In this document: positions 16,601-23,676 of the stretch, one piece after another
Numbering within the stretch: the stretch's first letter is position 1
Layout: each line of letters opens with the position of its first letter
DNA from: Runella sp.
GTDB taxonomy: Bacteria > Bacteroidota > Bacteroidia > Cytophagales > Spirosomataceae
DNA length: 59,420 bases
Assembly (NCBI RefSeq): GCF_027484545.1
Contig: NZ_JAIXST010000346.1
Coordinates: 1 to 59,420, forward strand
Reading direction: 5' to 3'
Position numbers and translations under genes: made by a program
Notes under the pieces: model-generated
What the model was told of the DNA's origin: nothing
Seen by the model: only the letters and a program-made list of their open reading frames with translations
Databases searched by the model: none

Positions 16601-18832
16601 GAACGTATAGAAACCTTGTTTACCGCCATTCGTTATCGTAAGTGTTGAATCCAGTTTAGCTAAAGGCTGACCGCTTACATTTGCACTCCACAAAATAACT
16701 TTGACGCCGTTTACGCCTGACTCGGTTGCATCCTGAATACCATCGTTATCTGTATCTTTCCATACATAATCTCCGATACTACCCAAAAAATTACGCAATG
16801 CACCGTCAATCGTAGGATTGTCTTTGTCAATTCCACCTTTGATAGGATCAAGTGTTACGATTTGGCTAAGTCCCGTTGTTGGGTTAAAGTCGCTGTCTTT
16901 CGTATCATCTCCACCTTTATTAGTAGAGTCACTTAATACACAACCTGCCGGTAAAGAGCCTACCAATATTTTAACTTGATATTCTCCTTTTGACAAAGAT
17001 TCAAATGAGTACCATCCTAAAGCTCCCCCAACCGGATTGTTAGCCGTTAGAGTGATATCAACAGGAACGAAAGCTCCCGCCTGATCTTTCTGGAATAAAA
17101 CAACCTGAACGTTGTTGACTCCTGAATTACCATCATCCTGAATACCATTATTATTCAGATCTTTCCATACATAATCTCCAATACTTCCCAACGGACTAAA
17201 CAAAGCTCCATCTACCCTTGGATTGTCTTTCAAAATTCCACCTTGCTCCGGATCTAATGTCACCACTTGGCTATAGCCTGTAGTAGGATCAATATCGCTG
17301 TCTTTAGCATTGTCTCCACCTTTATTAGTAGAGTCGCTTAAAATACAGCCCAGTGGCAATGTGGTTTTGTCTAACTGTACAATATAATTTCCTGCTAACA
17401 ATCCATCAAAGTGGTAATAACCGCCTTGCGTCGAATCTCCCGGATTAGTAGTAGTAAGCATTGTGTCAAGAGGTGTAATTGGCACTCCTCCGACTGCACT
17501 CCATAAGATAACACGGACACCATTTACACCCGGCTCGCCCGCATCCTGAATACCGTTATTAAAAACATCTTTCCATACAAAATCCCCAATACTTCCAAGC
17601 GGCCCTGAAATCACTACAATCTCGCAACAACCGGTTGCAGGACAAGCATTCACTTGGGCACTAAACGCAAAACGGCCGGTACCTTTAATAATTAAGGTAT
17701 CGCCGTTCACAGAAGCACTATCGGAAGCAGCACCTGTAATAGCTCCGCTTCCTACTTTGGTCCACACAACATTAGAATAACCGACCACAGAAAGTGACAC
17801 GGCGTACTCATTGCCCGGATACCACAAAATCGGCACTGAAAAACAGGCCGTTGCATAATCATCTTCACTTAAAGTACCGTTGCCCGGGTTGGAGTCGGAA
17901 TCTACCTGACCCGCATCCATCGACATTACTTCTACAATATTGAAATAAACGCCTCTTCCTGTAACAGTTCCTGTCAATTCAAGTTTAACAGAATCACCAG
18001 AAGCGATGGTAGGAATATTCCACAAACCAGTTGCCGGATTGAAAGTTGTTCCTGCCTGAGGAGTATTAGCCGTCAGGTCAGCTCCGTCCGTTGGGAAAAG
18101 ATCTTTAACTATCACTCCGGTAGCAGCATCCGGTCCATCATTTTTTGCATAGACAGTAAATTTGATAGATTGTCCAATGGTAGGTTGAGCAAAGTCAATT
18201 TTCTTGGACAGTTTAATATCTACTATTTTTTGGCCTAATGCTGTAAATACAGTCAGTAGAACCAAAGTAAAAGCCCCCATTAAGGATTTAAAGGGTCTTA
18301 TCAAGCGATTTTTCGGGAAAGACGAATCAATATAGACTATTGATTCATAGCTATTTACTTCCCCCTCCCAGTCGGGCGGGGAAGTAGATACCCACCGTCT
18401 CGATTTTTCATCGAAACGCGCCCCCAGAACACGCTGCTTATACTGAGGAGAAATGGATAACTTACTCATAGTCTGTGAAATAATTGATTGAAGGGATGTA
18501 AATTTTTGGGTAAAATCTTCAGCACGGATGCCGTAAAGTTTGCCAGTGGGCGGTGATGCCCCAGGGAGATGATAGTGCTGATCAATTCCAACTGAATTGA
18601 CCCAAAAAGCCTTTTGGCCTTTCTGAAAGAGTTTTGGTTTATACGGAATTTGATATCCCGGATTTCTCTCTACCGCTCTCTTTCGATTAGGCAAGATCAA
18701 TTGAATACAAGAGGCGGCACCTTTCAAAAAAAGCCAAAAGGTTTCTCCTAAAGAAGTGTTTTTTGTACTGCTTTTGCGCTCAAAATTCCGGCTTGTTTCA
18801 AGGTCGGGTGTTGTGGTAAATCGTGCTTTCAT
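7607..18832 (-). CDS. Giant T9SS surface adhesin (DUF11, SdrD-B, Ig-like repeats, type B CTD)
   Basis: 3741 aa as the longest open frame. A Sec signal (PFKSLMGAFTLVLLTVFTALG-Q) appears only at residues ~180-200, so the start may be Met185 (18280), Met122 (18469) or Met1 (18832). After it come a DUF11 domain, a PKD/Ig-like domain, five SdrD-B/Cna-B domains (each opening LGSIGDFVWKD or similar; first codons near 17590, 17190, 16785, 16385, 15585), DUF11 domains between and after them, Cys-containing Ig-like modules, 12 tandem ~75-aa Ig-like repeats (~13530-10830), more Ig and DUF11-like domains, and a type B gliding/T9SS sorting domain (last ~90 aa, from FIPEGFSPNADGIND). It should be exported by the T9SS and anchored outside the cell, acting like SprB in adhesion or gliding. 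The ligand is unknown. Confidence 0.92.
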   Translation of the reverse strand: MKARFTTTPDLETSRNFERKSSTKNTSLGETFWLFLKGAASCIQLILPNRKRAVERNPGYQIPYKPKLFQKGQKAFWVNSVGIDQHYHLPGASPPTGKLYGIRAEDFTQKFTSLQSIISQTMSKLSISPQYKQRVLGARFDEKSRRWVSTSPPDWEGEVNSYESIVYIDSSFPKNRLIRPFKSLMGAFTLVLLTVFTALGQKIVDIKLSKKIDFAQPTIGQSIKFTVYAKNDGPDAATGVIVKDLFPTDGADLTANTPQAGTTFNPATGLWNIPTIASGDSVKLELTGTVTGRGVYFNIVEVMSMDAGQVDSDSNPGNGTLSEDDYATACFSVPILWYPGNEYAVSLSVVGYSNVVWTKVGSGAITGAASDSASVNGDTLIIKGTGRFAFSAQVNACPATGCCEIVVISGPLGSIGDFVWKDVFNNGIQDAGEPGVNGVRVILWSAVGGVPITPLDTMLTTTNPGDSTQGGYYHFDGLLAGNYIVQLDKTTLPLGCILSDSTNKGGDNAKDSDIDPTTGYSQVVTLDPEQGGILKDNPRVDGALFSPLGSIGDYVWKDLNNNGIQDDGNSGVNNVQVVLFQKDQAGAFVPVDITLTANNPVGGALGWYSFESLSKGEYQVKILVGSLPAGCVLSDSTNKGGDDTKDSDFNPTTGLSQIVTLDPIKGGIDKDNPTIDGALRNFLGSIGDYVWKDTDNDGIQDATESGVNGVKVILWSANVSGQPLAKLDSTLTITNGGKQGFYTFSGLLKGDYLVQIVKTTLPAGCVLSDSTNKGGDDTKDSDFNSTTGISPVVKIDPAKSGIDKDNPTIDGALYSPLGSIGDFVWKDRNDNGQQDSGEPGVKNVRVILYKDSGSTFSPIDTTFTGLNGEYLFTNLTSGSYKVLFDPTSLPDTCQLSLNSNQGSDLTDNDADPTTGFSQVVVIDPTKSGINKDNPTIDAAVTNFDLALNKSLAAGQLADVLPGDLVTFTLTVKNEGSMTATNIALTDSLPAGMSLADTDWTAAGQIATLNNVIAGPLAPGATATVDITVKVDANFTGTTLTNFAQIKDAKDKNGNPVKDQDSTPGNGFTKSEDDDDDEPVRVTPLGSIGDFVWKDRNDNGQQDSGEPGVKGVKVILWTGTASGPVAKKDSMLTGTDGKYLFTNLLVGTYYVQFDTKTLLDTCKLSLKPNTGSDVTDSDADPITGITPAVVLTPQKRSDLTIGAGLTTFRLALNKSLAAGQSTDVALGDLVNFTLTVKNEGSMTATAIALLDSLPAGMTLADTDWTVAGRIATLNVPIAGPLAPGATATVDVTVKVDATFAGTTLTNFAQIKDAKDKNGNTVKDKDSILGNGFTKGEDDDDNELVRVKTCTIPPTPTCEDAKNECPIKCVDLTKYVTAPSLPGSRLEWHTGNTPQSPLVADPTKVCTPGNYYVFEVAACGEYSNPGRIVVTIQLCPADLSLTKTVSNKTPQQNDNVTYTIKVTNDGPSVATNVEVTDTLQAGLQYVSGDAAFTLAGTVLTGKIAKIEVAQTITLTFVAKVVGTGTIKNFAQVSKSDQPDQDSSPGNGTGTPKEDDEDNEDIAVVCPTPPTPTCDDLTNDCPKLCIDLTAHGLQPRTPGGRLEWRTGPKPTDPLVADPTNVCVSGYYYLFEVASCGTYSNAGRVKVEIKPCVTDLAVVKSVIEPSPYTVGQTITYSVVASNNGLINAPSVTVNDVLPSLLTFVSANPAAEYNVGTGVWTIGNLAVGANRTLQIRATINAIGTITNTAIVKGLNNDPTKANNDTSTVTIKVDCIKQPEPPVLACATTNFCPGDSTTIYAIGCAGGTIMWSNGAIGASVVVKPTETTTYTAVCNKNGCISGPSNPTTIYINTPTTPVIVVSSSKTICLGSSATLTASNCAGTIVWSTGATGAQIVVTPTETATYTAYCKIGKCESPKASVTINVIPKGETPVVICGTDKVCPGESVTLQVTNCAGIVEWSTGETGPAIVVYPTTTTTYWAVCNNGGCKARSKDYTIKVIPVTPPTVVASPSTTICNGGSVTLTASGCEGIVTWSSGVTGASIVVSPASTTTYTATCSLGKCVSGLSAPVTITVGNATAPTISAEPTLICAGQSTTLTAGGTCDGTILWSNGATGVSITLSPTATTEYTAVCKVGTCESPKSNKVKITVTTAGAVSSVYASKPSICAGESSVLTASGCTGTYVWSTGATGVASITVTPTTTTTYSVSCRVNGKCDSAPGYVTVTVDNISTPPTITVSPSSTVCAGSTVKLTAASCKGGTISWSTGATGVSIDVVVNATTTYTAKCTIGKCESAPGSATVTVVPTPEKPIVICSTDKVCPSESVTLQVKNCAGTVYWSTGEIGPAIVIHPTVTTTYTAKCKVGDCTSPISADYTIKVYPVTPPTVSAAPAVIQLGETSVLTATGCDGEITWSNGKAGASIVVTPTVTTSYTAVCKVGACTSQASIPVTVKVIDCKAPSISADAAVVCEGGSVKLTATGCEGGTINWSNGATGNSITVNPLGITTYTAVCKKGDCTSDASNAVTVVVTKVYPPTILCSTKAICKGETVSIKASGCEGTVLWSNGATGVEISVTPETTTTYTVKCKVGNCESAPSSPLTIVVGVPAAPTVQASKTNLCYGESVTLTALTACSGYIQWSNGQVGSSITIVPAASTIYVAYCCNNASCKSVASNTLNVIVAPKVKTPEVVSLANVCPVKTVDLATAVKNYTTGAGLVLEFHEGNTPGSPTVANPLAVGVSGTYYAFFRSTVGCYSEGVAIHVLISPCETTPCETNPATADAGGDAAICAAIEYKLNGKIGGVATSAIWSTNGTGKFSNPLALDATYYPSLEDLIKGEVMLTLTTNDPDGSGKCVAGKDDLKLIFEGIKFRPQIIVNGTLKADTLPQTITICQGDTVKLKASEQDYQVKWFKDGKVLFPASDGIRQWNVTEPGTYAYALVDVKRCCSVPSAYITVVVKALPTPIVKNLRNTCPSTTVDLTTALEGNGTYTTQFRSAAQLACTCLVGTPEAVGGGTYYVVYKKDGCYSAPAAIEVKIFDCATDTLRSDLSINKTANKAVALVGENVTYKIVVKNNGQHKATNVDVRDIMPSELEVVSTSGMTNTGGVLTTRIASLTAGSSDTLTVVAKAKKPGNQVTNKVAITYADQVDPNGSNNQSSVSIVVSDGTVSPAIGVALAVDNIVKKGDGADVSYDVTYKITVKNVGNIPLTGVQVVDSITGHIGLPATFTVVGAPTVNAGSTLVPNGSYNGTSDKNILGSGSSLAVGAENVVLVTINIKPNGNTGLFLGSVVASGNGSGTPVKDASNKGTVVNAPVDNSTPVRFDLPSALIGLSKSAGRPIVVGDGKFKIPYTISITNLGTSDLKKIQVKDDLGLTFGSKAAIVGKPLVTADGGLTVDSTYTGQGLLTNLLVDSLSTLPKGATRSINLAVIVSLYNPDSVTKFYNIAIGTGLTQGGVATADTSTTGDNVDPDNDLDPRNNSESTPVSLNSTPGKGLLGLAMSIKDTLRKGDGSLNITYRVILKNYGAGVLTNVQVSDSLTKVYSSLTGASYQLVGTPTANDSSSLRINPGFDGDRDVNLLLAQQSRLAGGRTDSLFFTINVTNDGRLTPYLNRALGSALAGQNSVTDLSTNGLVPDLNGDNDPTGLTEAEFTPIVITSDGGLFIPEGFSPNADGINDKFVIRHPSGTKIVLEIYNRWMNLVYRNNDYQNDWEGGANVGVANNNQGVPAGTYFYNVILQDQNGGEIKKSSRFMTINR
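10830..13530 (-). repeat. Twelve tandem ~225-bp repeats encoding Cys-rich Ig-like domains
   Basis: Each unit encodes ~75 aa with the pattern C-x-G...L-T-A-x-x-C-x-G...W-S-x-G-x-x-G...T-T-Y-T-A-x-C-x-x-G-x-C. Almost every copy has four cysteines. Copies 3-4 and 8-9 share the linker signature IKV(I/Y)PVTPPTV and near-identical openings, so a block of about five units was probably duplicated. Boundaries are approximate. Confidence 0.8.
14800..16400 (-). repeat. Two ~800-bp near-identical SdrD-B + DUF11 units
   Basis: The SdrD-B opening near 16385 and that near 15585 are almost identical over ~70 bp. The DUF11 blocks that follow each (about 15600-16010 and 14800-15215) are also nearly identical, giving a period of ~800 bp. 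Much higher identity than among the other SdrD-B copies implies a recent tandem duplication. Confidence 0.75.
18324..18390. repeat. Pair of palindromes in the giant gene's N-terminal extension
   Basis: First, GAATCAATA-tagac-TATTGATTC (18324-18346), a perfect 9-bp stem. Second, 18357-18385, ACTTCCCC...GGGGAAGT with an inner CCC/GGG stem, extended by five more matches with one mismatch (to 18352-18390). Both are translated in frame if the long N-terminus is used. The second resembles the C/G-run palindromes in the VKOR gene. Confidence 0.65.
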
Positions 18833-19311
18833 CTGCCACTTTACGTTTGTTTGCTATATACTTTATCCCATAGCTGTCTCAAACACCTAACTGTGCGGGA
18901 TTTCCGCCAGAAAATGTTTAGTTCTGCTTTACCGGTGAAGTTGGGCTTTGACCCACGTAGCAAGTATCCAAAATGATGCCAAAGTCATCGTGGCAATGAC
19001 CTACTTTTAAAGTGAAGAATTAAAGCGTTGTTTATCAACCATTTAGGCAAATAGTTAATTTTGAAATACACGCCCATTGATATAGTATTTTTTATATAAA
19101 ATATTAAACTATTTCAATTTTAAACCAGTCGGGTACTAATTAGCTAAAACCGTGCCAATAAACAGGTATTTTGGCCTTAAAAGGGGGCAAAACAGGGTCT
19201 GAAGGCCTATTTTCAAGACAAAAAATGTCGTTTATCCTTTGTAAAAATATACTTAAAAAACATAAAAAAAGCCGAGCATTTCTGCTCGGCTTTTCTATCA
19301 AATATCACTCC
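18833..19311. other. Intergenic region upstream of the giant adhesin; no gene seen
   Basis: About 480 bp of A+T-rich DNA between the TolB-like gene's 3' end and the longest adhesin start. It contains the terminator at 19267-19294 and presumably the adhesin promoter, but no convincing TAnnTTTG/TTG pair was found on the minus strand. No ORF with coding character and no RNA gene was recognised. Confidence 0.5.
19267..19294 (-). terminator. Intrinsic terminator of the propeller/barrel gene
   Basis: A perfect 12-bp stem AAAAGCCGAGCA/TGCTCGGCTTTT with a 4-nt loop, followed on the minus strand by a run of seven T's (19264-19270), 18 bp past the stop at 19312. Confidence 0.93.
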
Positions 19312-22300
19312 TTAAAAGTCATATCCAAGGGTTAAATAAGGAATGGGTTTATTAACTTCTCCGTTATCAAAACCCCATGCATAGTCAAACTTTACATAGA
19401 ATCCAAACAACATTGTTCGGGCACCTAAACCATACCCAAGCAAAAATGGATTACGGAAATTATTAACCGTTGCACTGAAAAAGTCTAAACGAATGATTTC
19501 AGTATTTAAGCTATTCTGACGGTTAAAAGGCCATTTGCCTGTCCAAGCCGTACCTACATCCGTAAAGCCTACTAATTGGAAATTACGCAGGAAATTAGAA
19601 GTAATCGGTCCGCGATAAAAGTACTTAACCAATGGCATCCGCAATTCTGCATTAAACAATAAATGGCTACTGCCAGATACTTTATTGAAGTTGAACCCGC
19701 GCAAATTCGTGGCCATTTCTACGAAAAATATATCTCGATTATCAATCGGTATCAATGAACTGCTCAACCCTACCGCTAATGGATTTACCGTACGTTCGTC
19801 CTGATTGTTGCCGGTCCAGTTTTCCATTCCTCCCATTACACTTTGTTTAGGAGATTTACCTTCGGAATGGGCAAAAGACAACCTGGTGGCAAAAATCAGG
19901 TCTCGGTGAATTTTCTGATAATGGCGAAGGTCAATGGCAATCCGATTAAAACCTCTCGTTCCATTGATTCCTCCAAACAAATCGTACCGTATTTTAAAAC
20001 GAGTACCTTCCATCATATTCATCCCGTTTATGCGGGAGTTGTCATAGACAAATTCACCTCTGGCTCCCAAATAAGTAGAAGCCACATCGGCGGCAGAAAT
20101 ATTACTGACATCCAACAAACGGGATTCGGCAAAAAATGGAGTCAGTGATACTCTCGTATTATTGTTTATCGGATACGCAGCTGTAAATGCTACTCGGTTG
20201 TAACGATACTTCTGACTTGCCGGCGGTTGCACATACAAACTCTGACGATCTACCCTTACCGTGTAATCAATTCGGTGCGCCAAGTTATTGTACTCAGCCC
20301 AAAGGTTGTTGGTACGAAAGTTCAGCAATCCCAAGAAAAAGCCTGCTTTTACGATGTGATTCTCCAGCAAATCGTTCATTGTCAACGATTGCGCAAAACC
20401 AAATCCTCTGATAGGGTCAATGCGCCAATCGGAGGTAGCATCATTGCTGATGAACAAACTCTTATAACTGATTGGGCCTTTTATTGTAATATTTTCCCTT
20501 TTTCGATTGCGCGAAGGAAGGTTGGCAGCACTTGAAATAGTTGTCCCTCTCCGCTGACGATATTCAAACGTTTTAAGCACATCCGCATCAAACTCGTAAT
20601 TATCGGTATCAACCTCTCCAGAATCCAACTGAATTTTCCGTGGATTAGCCATTTGGGCAATCAAACTGGCATCTGCGGCAGGATTATTACGTTGTTCAGT
20701 TTTATAAACGGATACTCCCGAAATACTTTGAATACGGGATGTAGGCACCAATTCGGTCGCAATGGGTGTGAGACGTCGTTGGTAAATCACAGCTTCTTTA
20801 TCGTTGAACCAATTAATACCTGCAAACGCACCTGAAGGCAATAGATAATCGTAATCTCGAATATTTTGGTTAAAGCCTGTTACAGAACTAAGTCTCTTTA
20901 TATCTAATTCATATTTGAACAGATTATTTACACCCTTATAGTCAGAAAGAAAATAGAATGTATTTTCATCGGCAGAACGTGGGTTAGAAATAACTCCCAA
21001 TGAATCTACAACCCGAGTGACCGTTTGTGCTCGCGGATTACCATCGTGAATAAATAAAGCCGTTTTCTCTTTAACTGTTTTATAGGAACCCTTATCGGTT
21101 ACTGTCAAAGAATCTTTCAAACGATTGGATGTAAATAAAACTCGGGTCGTAGAACTTCCCGAAAAATGAGGATAACGATCATCGTACAAATCGCTTGTCA
21201 GTTGAAGCAGGGATGAGCGTCCTACATTAAATAAAAACAGGTCATTTTGCCCGCGGCTATCTGCACTTAATGCTAACGTTGAGCCATCGTTTGAAATATC
21301 AAAATCCGTTACCTGATTGATACCTCTAACTTCTCTGCTCAAACGCAACTTAGATTTTCCCTTATCAGAAATGTCAAAGATTTCCAAAAAAACACGTCCA
21401 TTTTCTTCCGTAATAATCGCCAGGCCATTGTTACGACTCCAAGCTACCAAAGGTGTGCGGCTCAGATACGTTCTTTTCTCAAGCGAATACTTACCTTTAA
21501 TAATTGTAGTGCTAACTTTGCTTTCAGTATTGATAATATCCACTGTATATTTACCGCTCTTACGATTAGTAACGGCAACGTACTGATTATCAAGACTGAG
21601 CCGAACAGAGTTGGGAAGATTTCCCAAAGGTAAATCCAGCTCCTGACGCCAATCCCCTAACGGATCTTTATAGGTGGCACTTGTTGTAGTGGCCATTTTG
21701 GTATAAAAATCGCGCCAATCTTTCAGAAAACGCGTAAAAGAAACTCCTAAGGTACTGGCAACACTTGTCTGCTCCGTGCGGATAATACGCGTAAGATTTA
21801 AGATATTGGAAATATTGTCTTTGCCATAACGTTCGGCGATATAATTCCAAATAGACTGTCCTACAAGGGTAGCCTCAGAGCCCGTCAATAAAGACGGTTT
21901 TTTCATCTGACGGTGCACAATCGCATCCCGCATGTAGTCATCCAATTCTGGGCTCCATCCTTCGGCGATGTAAGCTGCAATACCTGACATGAACCAATCC
22001 GGCAACGACAACAGTAACGAACTTTGTAAAGCATCCTTCAAACTGCCGCCGTAGAGCATATCGTACACAAACAGGCGGGATATTTCCTTAATAAGCTGTT
22101 TCCGAAAACTGACTTGATCCCCCGAAAAGGCAATTTCTAAGCGTGACTTTGCCAAATTCAGCTCCGTCTCACTTAGGTCAGTGCTATTGGCCATTCCCAT
22201 ATTGCTTTGCAGCAACTCTTGGGGCGAGTTATAAAGAAAAATCTTGATTCTGTTATAGGGTGTGTATCCCAACACTTCAGTAATGCGGTCAAACTCTGAC

Positions 22301-22524
22301 TCGGCATACTGTGCTGCCAACGTAGCCAATGGCGTACCTGCTCCATAATGATAAATCTCAAAGTTATTAGTTTTGAGAATTTTCCATTCAAATCGTTGGT
22401 ACTGGACACGGTTTTTGCCAAACTGCTCTTGCGAAGGATAATTTTGCGCTTCGACCATTTGGGTAAGCAAAAGTGCTGCCCCTATGCAAAGAAATTGTGA
22501 AATAGAAACCCTTTTCATAATCAA
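19312..22524 (-). CDS. TolB-like propeller protein with peptidase-like head and outer-membrane barrel
   Basis: 1070 aa, signal peptide to ~26 (...MVEA-QNYPSQEQFG). Residues ~30-290 resemble the gluzincin-like domain found before TolB propellers in Bacteroidota. The zinc motif HExxH is replaced by KEISR, and the usual E-G-x-A-x-Y of the third ligand region reads SGIAAY, so catalysis is not expected. Residues ~290-640 carry PD40/TolB-type propeller blades (e.g. STLALSADSRGQNDLFLFNV). Residues ~690-1070 are beta-strands ending in an Omp85/surface-antigen-like barrel terminus (VKFDYAWGFDNGEVNKPIPY, then a terminal Phe). It probably sits in the outer membrane with a periplasmic head. The function is not known to me; envelope assembly or binding is a guess. 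It is monocistronic with its own terminator. Confidence 0.75.
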   Translation of the reverse strand: MIMKRVSISQFLCIGAALLLTQMVEAQNYPSQEQFGKNRVQYQRFEWKILKTNNFEIYHYGAGTPLATLAAQYAESEFDRITEVLGYTPYNRIKIFLYNSPQELLQSNMGMANSTDLSETELNLAKSRLEIAFSGDQVSFRKQLIKEISRLFVYDMLYGGSLKDALQSSLLLSLPDWFMSGIAAYIAEGWSPELDDYMRDAIVHRQMKKPSLLTGSEATLVGQSIWNYIAERYGKDNISNILNLTRIIRTEQTSVASTLGVSFTRFLKDWRDFYTKMATTTSATYKDPLGDWRQELDLPLGNLPNSVRLSLDNQYVAVTNRKSGKYTVDIINTESKVSTTIIKGKYSLEKRTYLSRTPLVAWSRNNGLAIITEENGRVFLEIFDISDKGKSKLRLSREVRGINQVTDFDISNDGSTLALSADSRGQNDLFLFNVGRSSLLQLTSDLYDDRYPHFSGSSTTRVLFTSNRLKDSLTVTDKGSYKTVKEKTALFIHDGNPRAQTVTRVVDSLGVISNPRSADENTFYFLSDYKGVNNLFKYELDIKRLSSVTGFNQNIRDYDYLLPSGAFAGINWFNDKEAVIYQRRLTPIATELVPTSRIQSISGVSVYKTEQRNNPAADASLIAQMANPRKIQLDSGEVDTDNYEFDADVLKTFEYRQRRGTTISSAANLPSRNRKRENITIKGPISYKSLFISNDATSDWRIDPIRGFGFAQSLTMNDLLENHIVKAGFFLGLLNFRTNNLWAEYNNLAHRIDYTVRVDRQSLYVQPPASQKYRYNRVAFTAAYPINNNTRVSLTPFFAESRLLDVSNISAADVASTYLGARGEFVYDNSRINGMNMMEGTRFKIRYDLFGGINGTRGFNRIAIDLRHYQKIHRDLIFATRLSFAHSEGKSPKQSVMGGMENWTGNNQDERTVNPLAVGLSSSLIPIDNRDIFFVEMATNLRGFNFNKVSGSSHLLFNAELRMPLVKYFYRGPITSNFLRNFQLVGFTDVGTAWTGKWPFNRQNSLNTEIIRLDFFSATVNNFRNPFLLGYGLGARTMLFGFYVKFDYAWGFDNGEVNKPIPYLTLGYDF

Positions 22525-22599
22525 CCTGAACTGTTAACCGTTAATTGTTAGCCGCTAATAGTTTAACTACAATACCATTAACTATTATACTGACTACGA

Positions 22600-23676
22600 T
22601 TAACTTAATTTAGAACGAAAATATAACGAAAAAACTCGCTCAATATTCACCTCTGCATCTAAATCTTCTCCCGATTCTAAAAATTTTGCAAATTGTTCAG
22701 AAAAATAAGGTGCCAACGTAACTCCTTTTGTTCCTAATCCATTAAATATTCCCAATTCAGGATGCTCCGGATGCAATCCCACAAAAGGACGACGGTCATC
22801 TGTGGAAGGACGTATCCCTGCCTGTTGCTCCAAAATTTGATACGGCTTTTTTAAGTACCCTTTTATTTTCTCTTCTAAAGAATCACGTGCTTCGTCAGTT
22901 ATGTCCCAATCCAGATTATCCCACGAATAAGTAGCTCCTAAGCGACATTTACCCTGTCCATCTATCGGTAGTATAAAAGTTCCCTGATTGATGATTTCGG
23001 TCAATGGATAGTCTTCAACAAGTACGATTAGATTTTCTCCTTTCACAGGATTGAAAGGCAACCAATTAAAAAAAGGATTCTGACAGGCTTCGTATCCTTC
23101 ACAAAATAGTATTTTTTTAATTTCAATATTTTTATAAAAAACTGCTTCTTTTTGAAAATCAATATGTTGATAATCAAAATTTTCAAAAATATATTGACTT
23201 TTACTCACAAAGAAGGTCTTTACTTTTTCGACCATCTCCGAACAATCTACCCAACCGGACTGCGTAATTTGAAGACCACCGTACGGATTTTCAATAAAAG
23301 AAGTGAATTTTTCATTGTCTGCCTTCTCCAAAACGTATTTGGCCGAAATTGGGTCAGCGCTTTGGGCTAAGTAAGAATTTTGCTCTTCGATTGAACGAAA
23401 AGGGCGATAGATGTTACAAAAATGCAAAAGTTCACTCCCAACGCTTTTTTGCATGTCTTCATAAAACTGACACGCAAAAGGAAACAATTCGTCGGCTTTC
23501 CAAGTACGATTCAATTTTTTCCCGGTAAGTGGGTTAAAAACACCCGCTGATGCTTTTGATGCAGAAGGTAGAGTTGGGTCGTCTAATAGTAAGACGTGAT
23601 GTCCTCGCAGATGCAATGTCCAAGCTAATACTGACCCCGCAATACCTTGCCCTACGATAAGATAATCGGCCGTCAT
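22600..23676 (-). CDS. FAD-dependent oxidoreductase of the DAO family
   Basis: 358 aa, cytoplasmic. The N-terminal dinucleotide-binding motif is VGQGIAGSVLAW (Gly9-x-Gly11-x-x-Gly14). A DAO-type C-terminal motif AGIRPSTDDRRPFVG, followed by GLGTKGVTLAPYFSEQ, contacts the flavin. The fold is shared by glycine/D-amino-acid oxidases and the MnmC C-terminal domain. The substrate cannot be chosen from sequence. The gene overlaps cmk by 4 bp (ATGA, 23673-23676), so it is translationally coupled to it, although no functional link with cytidylate kinase is evident. Confidence 0.8.
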   Translation of the reverse strand: MTADYLIVGQGIAGSVLAWTLHLRGHHVLLLDDPTLPSASKASAGVFNPLTGKKLNRTWKADELFPFACQFYEDMQKSVGSELLHFCNIYRPFRSIEEQNSYLAQSADPISAKYVLEKADNEKFTSFIENPYGGLQITQSGWVDCSEMVEKVKTFFVSKSQYIFENFDYQHIDFQKEAVFYKNIEIKKILFCEGYEACQNPFFNWLPFNPVKGENLIVLVEDYPLTEIINQGTFILPIDGQGKCRLGATYSWDNLDWDITDEARDSLEEKIKGYLKKPYQILEQQAGIRPSTDDRRPFVGLHPEHPELGIFNGLGTKGVTLAPYFSEQFAKFLESGEDLDAEVNIERVFSLYFRSKLS

